From NCBI GenBank assembly GCA_021234155.1, contig JAJEKV010000051.1, forward strand, positions 2,918,754 through 2,982,753: 64,000 nt of DNA. The letters run 5' to 3'. The DNA comes from Isoetes taiwanensis (lineage: Eukaryota; Streptophyta; Lycopodiopsida; Isoetales; Isoetaceae). This document shows, piece after piece, positions 33,301 through 46,888 of this stretch. Under the pieces are notes generated by a model. That model saw only the letters and a program-made list of their open reading frames with translations. It was not told where the DNA came from and searched no databases. Numbering within the stretch: the first letter of the stretch is position 1; every line of letters starts with the position of its first letter. The translations under genes and the position numbers were made by a program.

Positions 33301-36149
33301 TGAGACGCGGCTTGCGGTTTGATATGTTCTCCGGGACGGATGTTGGATTTTTTGGACCTTCTCGGACCAGGTTCCTTGAACAAAGGATTCAACGGCCGGA
33401 TACGAGGAACCGAGATCGGGAGTGTGGTCTTTAGCGTCGCCCCGGCAGGTATTTGCCAGAAAAGGCTGCATCGGGAAGCTTTTTTGGGGCTCGCCTCACG
33501 GGTTTGAAGACTCCCCTCTAATGAGGAGGCCTTGCAAGGTCCTGGCCTTGTTTGACTTGGGCAAGTGTGCCAGCTCGGCTGCCCAAAACAGGCTGCCCGG
33601 ACCGTTCTAATGCAAACTATTTGATCTAAACCTTATCCAAAATTTTTGAAAGTTGGCCTGTATGTTGGCGATGACTTAGGAAGCTAGCTGACAAAAAATC
33701 AGAATTTAGGTCCGTACTATGCATTAATTACTTAATTTCTTAATGTCTTGCTACTTTTGCAAAAGCGCCCTTGACTTCTAACCGCCACAACGGAGGAGTA
33801 CAGTCCAAACTCCATTCCGTCGGTTCCCCTTGCTTAGCGTTCTCAATCGCATGTGATCGGCCACGTTCCAAGTGCAAAAGACCAAAACTCGGCACCCAAA
33901 ACGCAAACCCTGCTAGAACCTGGCAACTCATAGGGTTTACGTTTTGGAGGCTCTATACTTGTCAGATTTGAGTAGGACCTTGCGCCGTGTCTTGATGTAG
34001 AGGGGGGGTGTTGACGCCATAGCACGGACCCTAAAAACCACCCGGAAGCAGCTTGCCCCAAAAGTCCTCTCCCGAAGGCCCTGGCGACGGACAGGCAACT
34101 TCCCCTCTCCGGAACCGTGATCTGTCTCTGCCAATGGACTCAGAACGTCGACATTGCCCTAGGGACCAAGTTTTGTGACCAGAAGCCCACCCCTTCTCGA
34201 AGAAGCGCCAAACTATCTCATGTGCAACACACTCGTAGTCAATTGGCCTAGGAGGTGGCTGCTGAATACTGCAATGTAGGGAGTAAGTGTTTCTTTCTTT
34301 TGCAACACTGACCGTGTAATTTGGTCCCTAGAGTAATTTTGGCATTGCGGACGGTGTGGCGAAGTCGAATCGCCATTTCGGAGCCTCCGCAATGTCCGAA
34401 CGACAAAACACTTTGGTTTTTACACTGTCGCCCGCAGGACGCTTCGCGGTTTGATATGTTCTCCCGGACGGATGTTGGATTTTTTTGGACCTTCTCGGAC
34501 CAGGTTCCTTGAACAAAGGATTCAACGGTCGGATACGGGAACTGAGATTCGGGAGTGTGGTCTTTAGCGTACGCCCCCCCGGCGGAGCGCTGCCAGGAAA
34601 GGCTGCCTCGGGAAGCTTTTTGGGGCTCGCCTCCTGGGGTTCAGACTCTCGCCTCTAATGAGAAGGCCTTGCAAGGTCCTGGCCTTGTTTGACTTGGGCA
34701 AGTGTGCCAGCTCGGCTGCCCAACAACAGGCTGCCCGGACCGTTCTAATGCAAACTATTTGATCTAAACCTTATCCAAAATTTTTGAAAGTTGGCCTGTA
34801 TGTTGGCGATGACTTAGGAAGATAGCTGACAAAAAATCAGAATTTAAGTCCGTACTATGCATTAATTACGAATTTATGAATGTCTTGCTATTGCAAAAGC
34901 GGCCCTTGACTTCTAACTGCCACAACGGGAGGAGTACAGGTCCAAACTCCATTCCGTCAGTTCCCCTTGCTTCGCGTTCTCAACTGCATGTGATCGGCCA
35001 CGTCCCAAGTGCAAAAGACCAAAACTCGGCACCCAAAACGCAAACCCTGCTAGAACCTGGCAACTCATAGGGTTTACGTTTCGGAGGCTCTATCCTTGTC
35101 AGATTTGACTAGGACCTTGCGCCGTGTCTTGACGTAGAGGGGGGGTGTTGACGCCAGAGCACGGACCCTAAAAACCACCCGGAAGCAGCTTGCCCCAAAA
35201 GTCCTCTCCCGAAGGCCCTGGCGACGGACGGGCAACTTCCCCTCTCAAGGCGTGATGTCTCTGCGCCAATGGACTCAGAACATCGACATTGCACTAGGGA
35301 CCAAGTTTTGTGGCCAGAAGCCCACCCCTTCTCGAAGAAGCGCCAAACTATCTCACGTGCAACACACTCGTAGTCAATTGGCCTAGGAGGTGGCGCTGAA
35401 TACTACAATGTAGGGCGTAAGTGTTTCTTTCTTTTGCAAAAATGACCGTGTAACTTGGTCCCTAGGGTAATTTTGGCATTCCGGACGATGTGGCGAAGTC
35501 GAATCGCCATTTCGGAGCCTCCGCAATGTCCGAACGACAAAACACTTTGGTTTCTACACTGTCGCCCGCAGGACGCTTCGCGGTTTGATATGTTCTCCCG
35601 GACGGATGTTGGATTTTTTGGACCTTCTCGGACCAGGTTCCTTGAACAAAGGATTCAGCGGGCCGGATCACGGGGAACCGAGATCGGGAGTGTGGTCTTT
35701 AGCGTACACCCCCCCCGGCGGAGCGCTGCCAGGAAAGGCTGCCTCGGGAAGCTTTTTGGGGCTCGCCTTCTGGGGTTCAGACTCTCCCCTCTAATGAGAA
35801 GGCCTTGCAAGGTCCTGGCCTTGTTTGACTTGGGCAAGTGTGCGGCTCGGTACGCCCAACAACAGCTGCCGGACCGTTCTAATGCAAACTATTTGATCTA
35901 AACCTTATCCAAAATTTTTGAAAGTTGGCCTGTATGTTGGCGATGACTTAGGAAGATAGCTGACAAAAAATCAGAATTTAAGTCCGTACTATGCATTAAT
36001 TACGAATTTATGAATGTCTTGCTATTGCAAAAGCGGCCCTTGACTTCTAACTGCCACAACGGGAGGAGTACAGGTCCAAACTCCATTCCGTCAGTTCCCC
36101 TTGCTTCGCGTTCTCAACTGCATGTGATCGGCCACGTCCCAAGTGCAAA
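30317..36149. repeat. Satellite array 1, unit about 1.09-1.14 kb, about 5.2 units
   Basis: The phrase CCTGTATGTTGGCGATGACT starts at 30319, 31453, 32542, 33657, 34795 and 35929, giving periods of 1134, 1089, 1115, 1138 and 1134 bp. Each unit holds a palindrome TGGCGAAGTCGAATCGCCA and a small inverted repeat around AAACCCT/AGGGTTTACG. ORFs of 60-148 codons recur at the same place in each unit on both strands, but they overlap each other and are broken in other units. Array 1 ends where a CACTA-like element interrupts a unit. Confidence 0.93.
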
Positions 36150-36289
36150 CACACTCACCCCGAATTTTGGTCCACTGTTGAAAAGTATAGTTTTCTTAGG
36201 TCCACATGTTCTTTATTCAGAGAAACCTACATGTAGATCTGTGGAGGTGTGGTTTTACTAACTAACGGTGTTGTTTTTCGAGTGGACAA

Positions 36290-36670
36290 GGAACGTCCAC
36301 TGTTATTTTTTTAAAGAGCTATGGTTTTTGTTTTTTTAGGACGTGTGGTTTTTTAAGGAGGTATGTTTTTTGTTAAAGAAGCGTGTTTTTTCTTTTGTGG
36401 TGGTGGTGTTTTTAAGGAGGTGTAGTTTTTGAAGGTGTGGTTTATAAGTAAGTGTAGTTTTTTTTTTTTTAAGGAGTTTGTGGTTTTTGTTTTTTAGGAC
36501 GTGTGGTTTTTAAAGAGTATGTTTTTCGTTAAAGGAACTGTGGTTTTTCTTTTGAGGTGGTGGTGTTTTTAAGGAGGTGTAGTTTTGGATAAGTAAGTGT
36601 AGTTTTAAAAAGGATGTATAGTTCTCTAAAGGGGTGTGATATATGTATGGTTCTCTAAAGGGGTATGATA
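36290..36670. repeat. GT-rich degenerate repeats
   Basis: Motifs such as GGACGTGTGGTTTTT and AAGGAGGTGTAGTTTTT recur irregularly. The copy in element 2 is at 49280-49650. Confidence 0.75.
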
Positions 36671-36972
36671 TTTTAAGGTTCTTTATATCCAATTTTGTAA
36701 GCACCATTATACAATCATTGCACTACTCCCATCCATATGACACCCCATAAAGTATTCATGTTGTCATTATATGCCATGTGTAAAAATGCAATATCTCATC
36801 CATTGTCCCTCTACCCCTCATGCTATAAGAAAACTAGAATGCAAAGGCATATATTAAGATCTGATCTTAATATATCATCATCCTTCTATAAAATTCTTTT
36901 TTTCATTCGAACACTCCATAACTTATGTAGAACATGCTCCCGAACCCATTCTCTAAGCCTACATCACAAGTA

Positions 36973-37235
<263 letters not shown>

Positions 37236-37380
37236 GGCCCCCATCGGACATGTGACACTTTACAACACACCCAGATGGGTCCTGCCCCACCACTTTACAT
37301 TGTCAAGTGGGTCCTTCCCCCACCAACTTTACATTGCATGGCCACTTTGCTGAACCCGTGACCTTGGGTATGGCGGTTCT

Positions 37381-37538
<158 letters not shown>

Positions 37539-37879
37539 CCTCAAATTCATTTTTTGAGCATATGCACATGATCTCAGGTCCCATTCAGACTTGTAGGAGT
37601 TGAAAGCACACAATAAAAACTTTATAAAGATCATGATTCAAAAGATTATTTGCTAGTTTTTTCTTACAGTTCATTGGCAACAAATTTATCCAATTTGAAC
37701 ACGTATCTCTCCATCACCTTGGTTCCAAATCAAGCCAAATTTCTTTTCACATGTTCTTATACGTTCTCCATGATAGTCATTTTAAATAACAGTCACAAAT
37801 GTTAAAAAACACTCAAGATATCATCAATTGAGTGTGCATAACACTGCCATAGGGATGTGCAATAGCCAAAATTTCTGTC

Positions 37880-40310
37880 CACTTGGCTCAAACATGCCAC
37901 CTAGGCTCAACACTAAGGTGGCCCCAACATGCCAAGGTGGCTCCAACATGCCACAAAGGCTCAAACATGCCATCACGGGCTCCAACATGCCAAGGTGGCT
38001 CAAACATGCCACATGTGCTCCAACATGCCCCCGGGCTCCAACATGCCAAGGTGGCTCAAACATGCCATGTAGCTCAAACATGCCACCTAGGCACCAACAT
38101 GCCACCTAGGCTCAAAAATGCCAAGGTGGCACAAACATGCCAAGGTGGCTCACAACATGCCACCTAGGCTCCAACATGCCAACTTGGATCAAACATGCCA
38201 AGGTCGCGCAAACATGACAAGATAGGTCAAACATGCCACGCGGGCTCCAACATGCCACATAGGCTCCAACATGCCAAGGTGGCTCAAACATGCCAAAATG
38301 GCCACGGGGGCTCCAACATGCCAAGATGGCTCAAACATGCCAAGGTGGCTCACAACATGCCACCTAGGCTCAAACATGCCAAGGTGGTTCAAACATGCCA
38401 CTTAGGCTCCAACATGCCACCTTGGCTCCAACATGCCAAGGTGGCTCAAGCATGCCACCTAGGCACCAACATGCCACCTAGGCTCAAAAATGCCAAGGTG
38501 GCTCAAACATGCCACCTAGGCTCCAACATGACAAGGTGGCTCAAACATGCCACGTGGGCTCCAACATGCCACATAAGCTCCAACATCCAAGTTGGCTCAA
38601 ACATGCCACGTGGGCTCCACCATGCCACCTAGGCTCCAATATGCCAAGGTGGCTCAAACATGCCATGTCGACTCCAACATGCCACCTAGGCTCCAACATG
38701 CCAAGGTGGCTCAAGCATGCCACCTAGGCACCAACATGCCACCTAGGCTCAAATGTGCCAAGGTGGCTCAAACATGTCAACGGGCTCCAACATGCCACCT
38801 AGGCTCCAACATGCCAAGGTGGCTCAAACATACCACCTAGGCCCTAACATGCCAAGGTGTCTCAAACATGCCATGTGGGCTCCAACATGCCACCTAGGCT
38901 CCAAAGATAGGCACCAACATGCCACCTAGGCTCAAACATACCAAGGTGGCTAAAACATGCCATGTGAGCTCCAACATATCAAGGTGGCTCAAACATGCCA
39001 AGGTGGCTCACAACATGCCACCTAGGATCCAACATGCCAAGGTGGCTCCAACATGCCAAGGTGGCTCAAGCATGCCACCTATGCACCAACATGCCACCTA
39101 GGCTCAAACATTCCAAGGTGGCTCAAAAATGTCAAGGTGTCTCAAACGTGCCACGCGGGCTCCAACATGCCAAGGTGGCTCAAAACATGCCAAGGTGGTT
39201 CAAGCATGCCATCTAGGCTCCAACATGCCAAGGTGGCTCAAGCATGCCATGTGGGCTCCAACAGGCCACCTAGGTTCCAAGATGCCAAAAGGATCAAACA
39301 TGCCATCTAGGCTCCAACATGACAAGGTGGCTCAAGCATGCCATGTGGGCTCCAACATGCCACCTAGGTTCCAAGATGCCAAGGTGGCTCAAACATGCCA
39401 CCTAGGCTCCAACATGACAAGGTGGCTCAAACATGCCACCTAGGCTCAAACATGCCAAGGTGGCTCAAACATGCCACGTGGGCTCCAACATGCCACCTAG
39501 GCTCCAACATGCCAAGGTGGCTCACGCATGCCACCTAGGCTCAAGCATGCCACTTAGGCACTCCAAGTGGTGACATGGCATACCAAGTAAGCAAGGCCAA
39601 GTTTTGACTATGCCAAAAATGAAAAGATATCCATCTTTGGTCTTTTCATTGGGTGATGTTGGCAAATTTTGGGTGGCATGGCTAGATGGGCTCCAACATG
39701 CCACCTAGGCTCCGACATGCCAAGATGGCTCAAACATGCCAAGGTGGCTCACAACATGCCACCTGGGCTCCAACATGCCAAGGTGGTTCAAACATGCCAC
39801 TTAGGCTCCAACATGCCACCTTGGCTAAAACATGCCAAGGTGGCTCAAGCGTGCCACGCGGGCTCCAACATGCCACCTAGACTCCAACATGCCAAGGTGG
39901 CTCAGGCATGCCACGTGGGCTCTAAACATGCCAAGGTGGTTCAAGCATGCCATCTAGGCTCCAACATGCCACCTAGGTTCCAACATGCCAAGGTGGCTCA
40001 AACATGCCATCTAGGCTCCGACATGACGAGGTGGCTCAAACATGCCACGTGGGCTCCAACATGCCACCTAGGCTCCAACATGTCAAGGTGGCTCAAACAT
40101 GCCATGTGGACTCCAACACACTACGTGGGCTCCAACATGCCAAGGTGGCTCAAGCATGCCACCTAGGATCTAACATGCCACCTAGGCTCAAACATGCCAA
40201 GGTGGCTCAAACATGCCACGTGGGCTCCAACATGCCACCTAGGCTCCAACATGCCAAGGTGGCTCACGCATGCCACCTAGGCTCAAGCATGCCACTTAGG
40301 CACTCCAAGT
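37880..40310 (+). repeat. 19-bp minisatellite, forward orientation
   Basis: Two 19-bp variants dominate: CTCAAACATGCCAAGGTGG and CTCCAACATGCCACCTAGG, often alternating to give a 38-bp period. A unique spacer (39550-39685) splits the array. Because 19 is not a multiple of three, all frames on both strands tend to stay open, which explains the many Met/Pro/His/Cys-rich ORFs here. Confidence 0.95.
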
Positions 40311-40439
40311 GGTGACATGGCATACCAAGTAAGCAAGGCCAAGTTTTGACTAGGCCAAAAATGAAAAGATGTCCATCTTTGGTCTTTTCATTGGGTGATG
40401 TTGGCAAATTTTGGGTGGCATGGCTAGATGGTGGTGACG

Positions 40440-42425
40440 TGGACATGATGACTAGGACTTTATGCAAGAAATATGATAACCTTTGGAATTTTTGGTAGAG
40501 GAGTTTGGCAATGGATAGAATAGAGGGATCTTGAAGAACTTAAAGCGCTGACATCCTTCGTCAAATGGAACCAAGACAGGACTTTGCATGGCTTCCTCAC
40601 CAGAGGGGAGAGGCCAGACCCCAGGAGACGGACCTCAGAAAGGCTGCCGAGGCAGCCTTTCCTGCCATCGCTCCTCCGAGAGGGTAAATGCCAGTGCCCC
40701 CACTCCCAGAGCTCAGTTTCCCCAAGTGTAGACACCCAAGTGTTTTGTCGTTCGGGCAGTACAAAGGCTCCATAATGAGATTCGACTTCACCATGCCATC
40801 CGGAATGGCGAAATTACTCTAGGGACCAAGTTACACGCTCATTTTTTGCAATGAAAAAAACACGAACCCTCTACATGGCAGTATTCTGCAACCATCTCTT
40901 AGACCAATTGACTACGAACATGTTGGACATGAGCTACTTTGGCGCTTCTTGAAAAAGGGGTAGTCTTCTGTCCACGAAACTTGGTCTCCAGGGTAATTTC
41001 AACGTTTTGAGTCCATTGGCAAAGTCGGGTTCCACGGTTCAGGGTGGGAAAGTTGCCCGTCCGGTGGCGGGGGGTTCTTTGGGAGAGGACCTTTGGGGAC
41101 TTGCCTCGAAAAAGGTTTTAAGGTCCATCTTCGGCTTCAACACCCTCCCTCTACATGATGACATTATGCAAGGTCCCGGTGAGTCGGCCGGGATATAGCC
41201 TCAAAACGTAAACCCTGTGTGTTGCCAGGTTATTGAAGGGTTTACGTTATGGGGTCGAAGTTTTAGTCTGGTTGCACTTGGGACATGGTTGAGAAGTCGC
41301 AATTGAAAACATGAAGCAATAGGAAATCGATGGAATGGGGTTTGGAGTTATCCTCCTCCCGGTGTGGCAATTAGAAGTCAAGAGCACCTTTTGTAGTAGC
41401 AAAATTGTTTGGGATCATTCGGGATGGACAATAGATACAAACTCTATTATTTTAGTTGCCATGGCTCCACATGTGTGTTTAGAAAAGTTGCACCTAGGTA
41501 TCCAAGAACGACCACGTTTTGGCCTCCCAAACGCAAAACCCCGTGGTGTTGCTAGGTTATTGTAGGGTTTACGTTTTGGAGGCCAAAACGTGGTTGTTTT
41601 CTTAAATAACTAGGTGCACCTTTTCTTAACATGCATGTAGAGCCATGGCAACTGAAATAACAGAGTTTGGATCCCTAGGCCATCCCGAATGATCCCAAAT
41701 AATTTTGCTACTGCAAAAGGCGCTCTTGACTTCTAATTGCCACACTAGGAGGAGGATAACTCCAAACCCCATTCCATCAGTTCCTATTGCTTCATGTTTT
41801 CAATTGCAGCTTCTCAACCATGTCCGAAGTGCAACCGACTAAAACTCGACCCCCATAATGTAAACCCTTCAATAACCTAGCAACACACAGGGTTTACGTT
41901 TCGGAGGCTATATACTATATCAGATTCGACCAGGATCTTGCACAATGTCATCACGTAGAGGGAGAGTGTTGATGCCAGAAGATGGACCTTTAAAACCTTC
42001 CAGAAGCAGTTCGCCCCAAAGGTCCTCTCCGAAAGAACCCTGGCCACGGATGGGCAACTTTCCCACTCCGGAACTGTGAACTGACTCTGCCAATGGACTC
42101 AAAACGTTGAGGTTACCCTGGAGACCAAGTTTCGTGGGCAGGAGACTACCCCTTTTCCAAGAAGCGCCAAAGTAGCTCATGTCCAATTAGTCTAAGAGAT
42201 GGTCGCGTATCATCGCTATGTAGAGGGTTCGTGTTTCTTTCGTTGCCAAAAATGACCGTGTAACTTGGTCCCAAGGGTATTTTCGTCGTTCTGGATGGCA
42301 TGGCAAAGTCGAATCTCCATTCCAGAGCCTTTGTACTACCCGAACGACAAAATGCCTCTATAAAAAATTCCAAAGGTTATCATATTTCTTGCATGAAGTC
42401 CTAGTCATCATGCCCACATGGCATG
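40440..42425. repeat. Large inverted repeat inside the CACTA-like element
   Basis: The left arm 40440-41540 and right arm 41556-42425 are inverted copies with divergence: TGATGACTAGGACTTTATGC at 40448 pairs with its near-complement at 42390-42410. The centre is near 41548, where ACGTTTTGGCCTCCC meets GGAGGCCAAAACGT. The right arm is a diverged copy of the 1.1-kb satellite unit in the same order along 41700-42360. With the minisatellites on both sides the inverted structure spans about 5.4 kb. Confidence 0.85.
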
Positions 42426-43310
42426 TTTGAGCACCTTGGCATTTTTGAGCCACCTTGGCATGTTGGAGCCTAGGTGGCATGTTGGAGCCACCTTGGCATG
42501 TTTGAGCCACCTTGGCATGTTTGAGCCTAGGTGGCATGTTGGTGCCTAGGTGGCATCACCTTGGCATGTTGGAGCCTAGGTGGCATGTTGGAGCCCGCAT
42601 GGCATGTTTGAGCCACCTTGGCATGTTTGAGCCGAGTGGCATGTTTGAGCCACCTTGGCATGTTGGAGCCTAGGTGGCATGTTGGGAGCCCACGTGGCAT
42701 GCTTGAGCCATCTTGGCATGTTGGAGCTTAGGTAGCATGTTGGAGCCCACATGGCATGTTTTAGCCACCTCAAGATTTTTGAGCCACCTTGGCATGTTGG
42801 AGCCTAGGTGGCATGTTGGAGCCACCTTGCCATGTTTGAGCCTAGGTGGCATGTTGGTGCCTAGGTGGCATCACCTTGGCATGTTGGAGCCTAGGTGGCA
42901 TGTTGGAGCCCCGTGATGGCATGTTTGAGCCACCTTGGCATGTTGGAGCCTAGGTGGCATGTTGGGAGCCCACGTGGCATGCACCTTGGCATGTTGGAGC
43001 TTAGGTGGCATGTTGGAGCCCACATGGCATGTTTGAGCCACCTTGGCATGTTAGGGGCCTAGGTGGTATGTTTGAGCCACCTCGGCATGTTTGAGCCTAG
43101 TGGCATGTTTGAGCCACCTTGGCATGTTGGAGCCTAGGTGGCATGTTGGGAGCCCGTGGAGGTGGCATGTTGGACCTGTAAGGGCACGTTTGAGCCACCT
43201 TGACATGTTTGAGCCACCTTGGCATGTTTGAGCCTAAGTGGCATGTTGGTGCCTAGGTGGCTCAAGCATGCCAAGGTGGCTCAAACATGCCAAGGTGGCT
43301 CAAACATGTC
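42426..43310 (-). repeat. 19-bp minisatellite, reverse orientation
   Basis: Same monomer family as 37880-40310 but in reverse complement (GAGCCACCTTGGCATGTTG, GAGCCTAGGTGGCATGTTG). The orientation flips back near 43255. Confidence 0.95.
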
Positions 43311-46300
43311 ACCACTCGGGTTTTTGGATGGCATTCTTGGCAATGGTTCTAAAAAGAAAGATGGCTTGCCATTTGTAGGACCGGATAAGTGCAGTGTAGC
43401 TACGCTTGCATGCCAAAACTCCAGCCCCCGCTCCAATGTCAAACTTTGCTCCTAGTGCAGATGCGATTAGGGAGGCGACGCTTTGATTGTGGAAAACTAA
43501 GCGGGCGCTGGATTCCCGAGGGTGTGCCCCGACTGGATAGTGTTAAAACCAAAGCCGCATTGCCCCGGTGTTTGTCGCTTTGGTGAGGGGCATTGACCGG
43601 AGATTCAATCCTCCTACCGGTAACAATGAGGATTTATTTTTTTGTGTCTTTATTTCTTTTGTTTTATTTCTTTGTTTCTCTTGTCTTGTTTCTTTCACAA
43701 AGGTCGGATTGGAGGCAATGTGAATCTGATGCAGAATGTCAAAGGCAGTTGGAGATTCATTCCGGCTTTGCGGCCATTGCGGTCTGGAGATGCAAAACAT
43801 ATGGCAAGGAAAGTTTTTAGTTGTTTGTTTGATTCAAAAGTTCTTGCCTCCTCAAATGCTCCAAATAAGCTATGATGTAATTATCTTTAGGACCTAAAAT
43901 GCGAGTTGGGCATTTATTTTGATAAGTAAAACTTGGGTAAGACATTGCAGCTTGGCGCCAAATTTGCCTTTTTTCTAAGAAGAGCCAACATCATATTTAC
44001 ATATGCATATCTTAGTTGGAGATTCTAATTGGTCTGGCTGAAATTCTTTCCACCAGTCTGCAGTGCTTGACCATTGGGTTCCATGTTTTTTTGCCCTCAA
44101 AATTTTCCAACTGTGCATAGACCACTGTGCACTTTTGCACCATTAAAAGTTGCACATGGAACTCCAGTGAAAAAATCGAGGGTCGTTGATCTGGCACAAT
44201 GGAGGGGATATTTGTCAGATCAATGTTCCACAAACAATATAAAAAACATCCCATTAGTAGATTATTATAGGTTGAAAATTTGAGAATTAAAATATGTGTA
44301 AAAAATTGCCCCATCAAAGTGAGAATAACGGTCCAGATTTGACGAAGATAAATGGCCCAGATGGTGATCTTAGTACTATGATCTTATTGGCTCTATCTTT
44401 TAACGCTTCAGATTTACTGACAATAGAGATGGACGGTGAAGATCATGATCCTTGTCCTATGATCTTATTGGGTAAAAAATGAAGGGCTGAGATTTCTTTG
44501 CCGCCATTGCTTTCTTCGCCGTCATTGCTTTCTTTCTCCTCCAAATATGGGCCGCTTTTGCTTTCTTTTCTCCAGCTATGGCGCCATGTCCGGTGCTATG
44601 GCGTGTCCCGGCCATGGCGCCGCTTTGTGCATGGTCGAGATTAGAGCAAAAAACAGAAGAAGAAATGATCGGATTCAAGGCAGGATGAGCAAAGTAGAAT
44701 CGAATCGATCCGCAATTTATCCTTAAGGGAACATAGGTCGGGATCCGGATCTGGCTGTGGAATCAAAGGGGCCGAGTCAAACCGTAATAGATGTGTCCAG
44801 ATTGACAAAAGGGTCACTTGCCACAAAAAGGGCTATCGGAGACACGTTCTAGAAGAAATCTATCGCTTAGTGCATGGCGGGGAAATATTCGTGAACATTT
44901 TCATATTCATTCTTTTCTCACCATTCTTTTTTGTTCCATTCTTTTCTATGTTCCATTCTTTTCTCTGTTCATTATTTTTTACTGACTTTTTGAAAACGGC
45001 TCTCCTCCATTCTTTCTCACCTTGAACGTTCTTCATATCTGCATTTTTTAGTGATGGAAAAATTGTTCCCTTGGCTCCCATTCCTTTTTGTGGTTCGAAG
45101 CAGCAAGGGCCGCGCCTATTTCTTGCATTAATACGTGGAAGACACCTTATTTAATAAGTCGGATGTTTTCTATACATAAACCCCTACCGTGGAGCTACGT
45201 GTTTATGGTTATTTCCCCGATTTTCCATGTGCTACCGCTTCTCTTTTGCAAAAGATTCATTATCGCCGTCATTTTGAGTGGGATCATCCTTCCGAACCAT
45301 TTTGAGTGGGATCATCGACGATGGTAGCCCATCATGGTGGTCGCTGCCACTGCCTCGTGAAGTCGAATCCACATCAACGATTCCCAATACACATGGCTTA
45401 ATATTTACGCGCGGGAAAAACTCAAATACAAATACGATTCCCAATACAAATGGCGATTTTATTTTATAAAGCTCAAGGAAAAACTAATCCGCTGATCATC
45501 CGGAGGTACTTTTTATTGTTTATTGTTTATGTTTTTTTGGGAAGAAGTTCTTGCATGTTAAGTCAGCCGGGCTAGTTACAGAGCATTCATGGCCCTTTAG
45601 GTACATTGCAAAGGTTGAAGGAAGAAGATAGCAAAGAAATACAAATAGTAGGAAAAGGACAGAGCAAAGATGGAACCGTGAATGCCCAATAAATGCTTTC
45701 GGGTTGTGCCATTTACGCTCCATTTTATGCTCCAATCTGCTCCAATATTCTTGATTCGAATCCATCTTTCATTCCGAAATGGGTCTATTTATGTAACTCA
45801 TCTTCCGTTTAATTTTTGAGCTTTTCTTTTGTATATCGTTATTCTTCTTGGATTTAATTTTTGTAAAAGTGAATTGTTTATAACTTAACCATTAATTCAA
45901 TATTTTTGAACCTTAACCATTGAATGTTTAACCATTGAATTTTAACTTAGATTGCAATCTATTATGTATGAATGAGAATGGAGATAACATGGCATTTTAT
46001 GCCCTATGGACTTGTTTGGGTTCGATTCCCAAAAGGCTCTTTTTTTTACAATAAAAAATTCATAATATATTAGCTTTTAAATTGTGGCCTATAGTAATTT
46101 TTTTTTTTTTAATGTGTGCCACGCGGTCAACTTTTTGATTGTTAGAAGATATATTAGATACAATACTTTATTTTTTTCCTATGTGTAATAATAATGCTTT
46201 TTTATTTTTAAAGTATGCCACATGTCCATATTTGATTAGTTAGAATAATGTTTTTTTTTTTAAAAAGTGTGCCACGTGTTAATATCTGATTAGTTAAACA

Positions 46301-46888
46301 ACCACATTATAAATTCACGTTTTTCTACGTGTTATAAAATTTACTTTTTACATGTCCTTATTTTAGAAAAACAATAGCTAGATTCGAATAACACATGTAG
46401 TGTTTTGTAAATTAAAAAAAGTCCATGCGTGATTTGTTTAATTTTTCAAAAACAACACTTGAAACGACGTGTCTATATCGAGAAAAAACACAATTGGAAA
46501 ATATTATTTTTCTATTTCCTATGTGTTCTTTTCCTTGTAATCCTTTATTTCTAGTGTTGTAATTTAGTTCTTTAGGTGTAGTAAAATTAAAACCTACGCG
46601 TGCTATTTTAAAGATAAACAACGCATGGTTCCACAAAAAACAACAGTGAAGGAAAAAAGTACACGTTGACAAAAATTCAAAAAAACTATGTCAAATTTTT
46701 CTACGCGTGGATTTTTTTGCCAAAAGACCACTGTGGAAAATTCTGCCAAAAAACCACTGTCTCTTTGTGCAAATCCGGATAAACGGGCCACGTGGATTTT
46801 TGGGGCCATTTTGGTGTTGTTTTTGGCATAAAACAACACTTCCGTACAACTAAAAAACAACTGTGGACCAAAAATTGGGGTCAGTGTG
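43311..46888. other. Right part of CACTA-like element 1, no gene recognised
   Basis: Short ORFs only (for example 43593-43820 plus, 44012-44317 minus). T-rich stretches with CATTCTTTTCT-type repeats lie at 44900-44970. AT-rich sequence at 45800-46600 contains two or three copies of a roughly 90-bp motif with GTGCCACGTGT and TGATTAGTTA. Confidence 0.55.

Noticed and set aside
30979-36261. Repeated 60-148-codon ORFs in the satellite units on both strands
   Set aside because: They overlap each other on opposite strands, are broken in other units, and their similarity follows from array homogenisation.
37880-40310. Regular short repeats with spacers, resembling a CRISPR array
   Set aside because: The units are a continuous 19-bp minisatellite without unique spacers, in a plant genome, with no cas genes.
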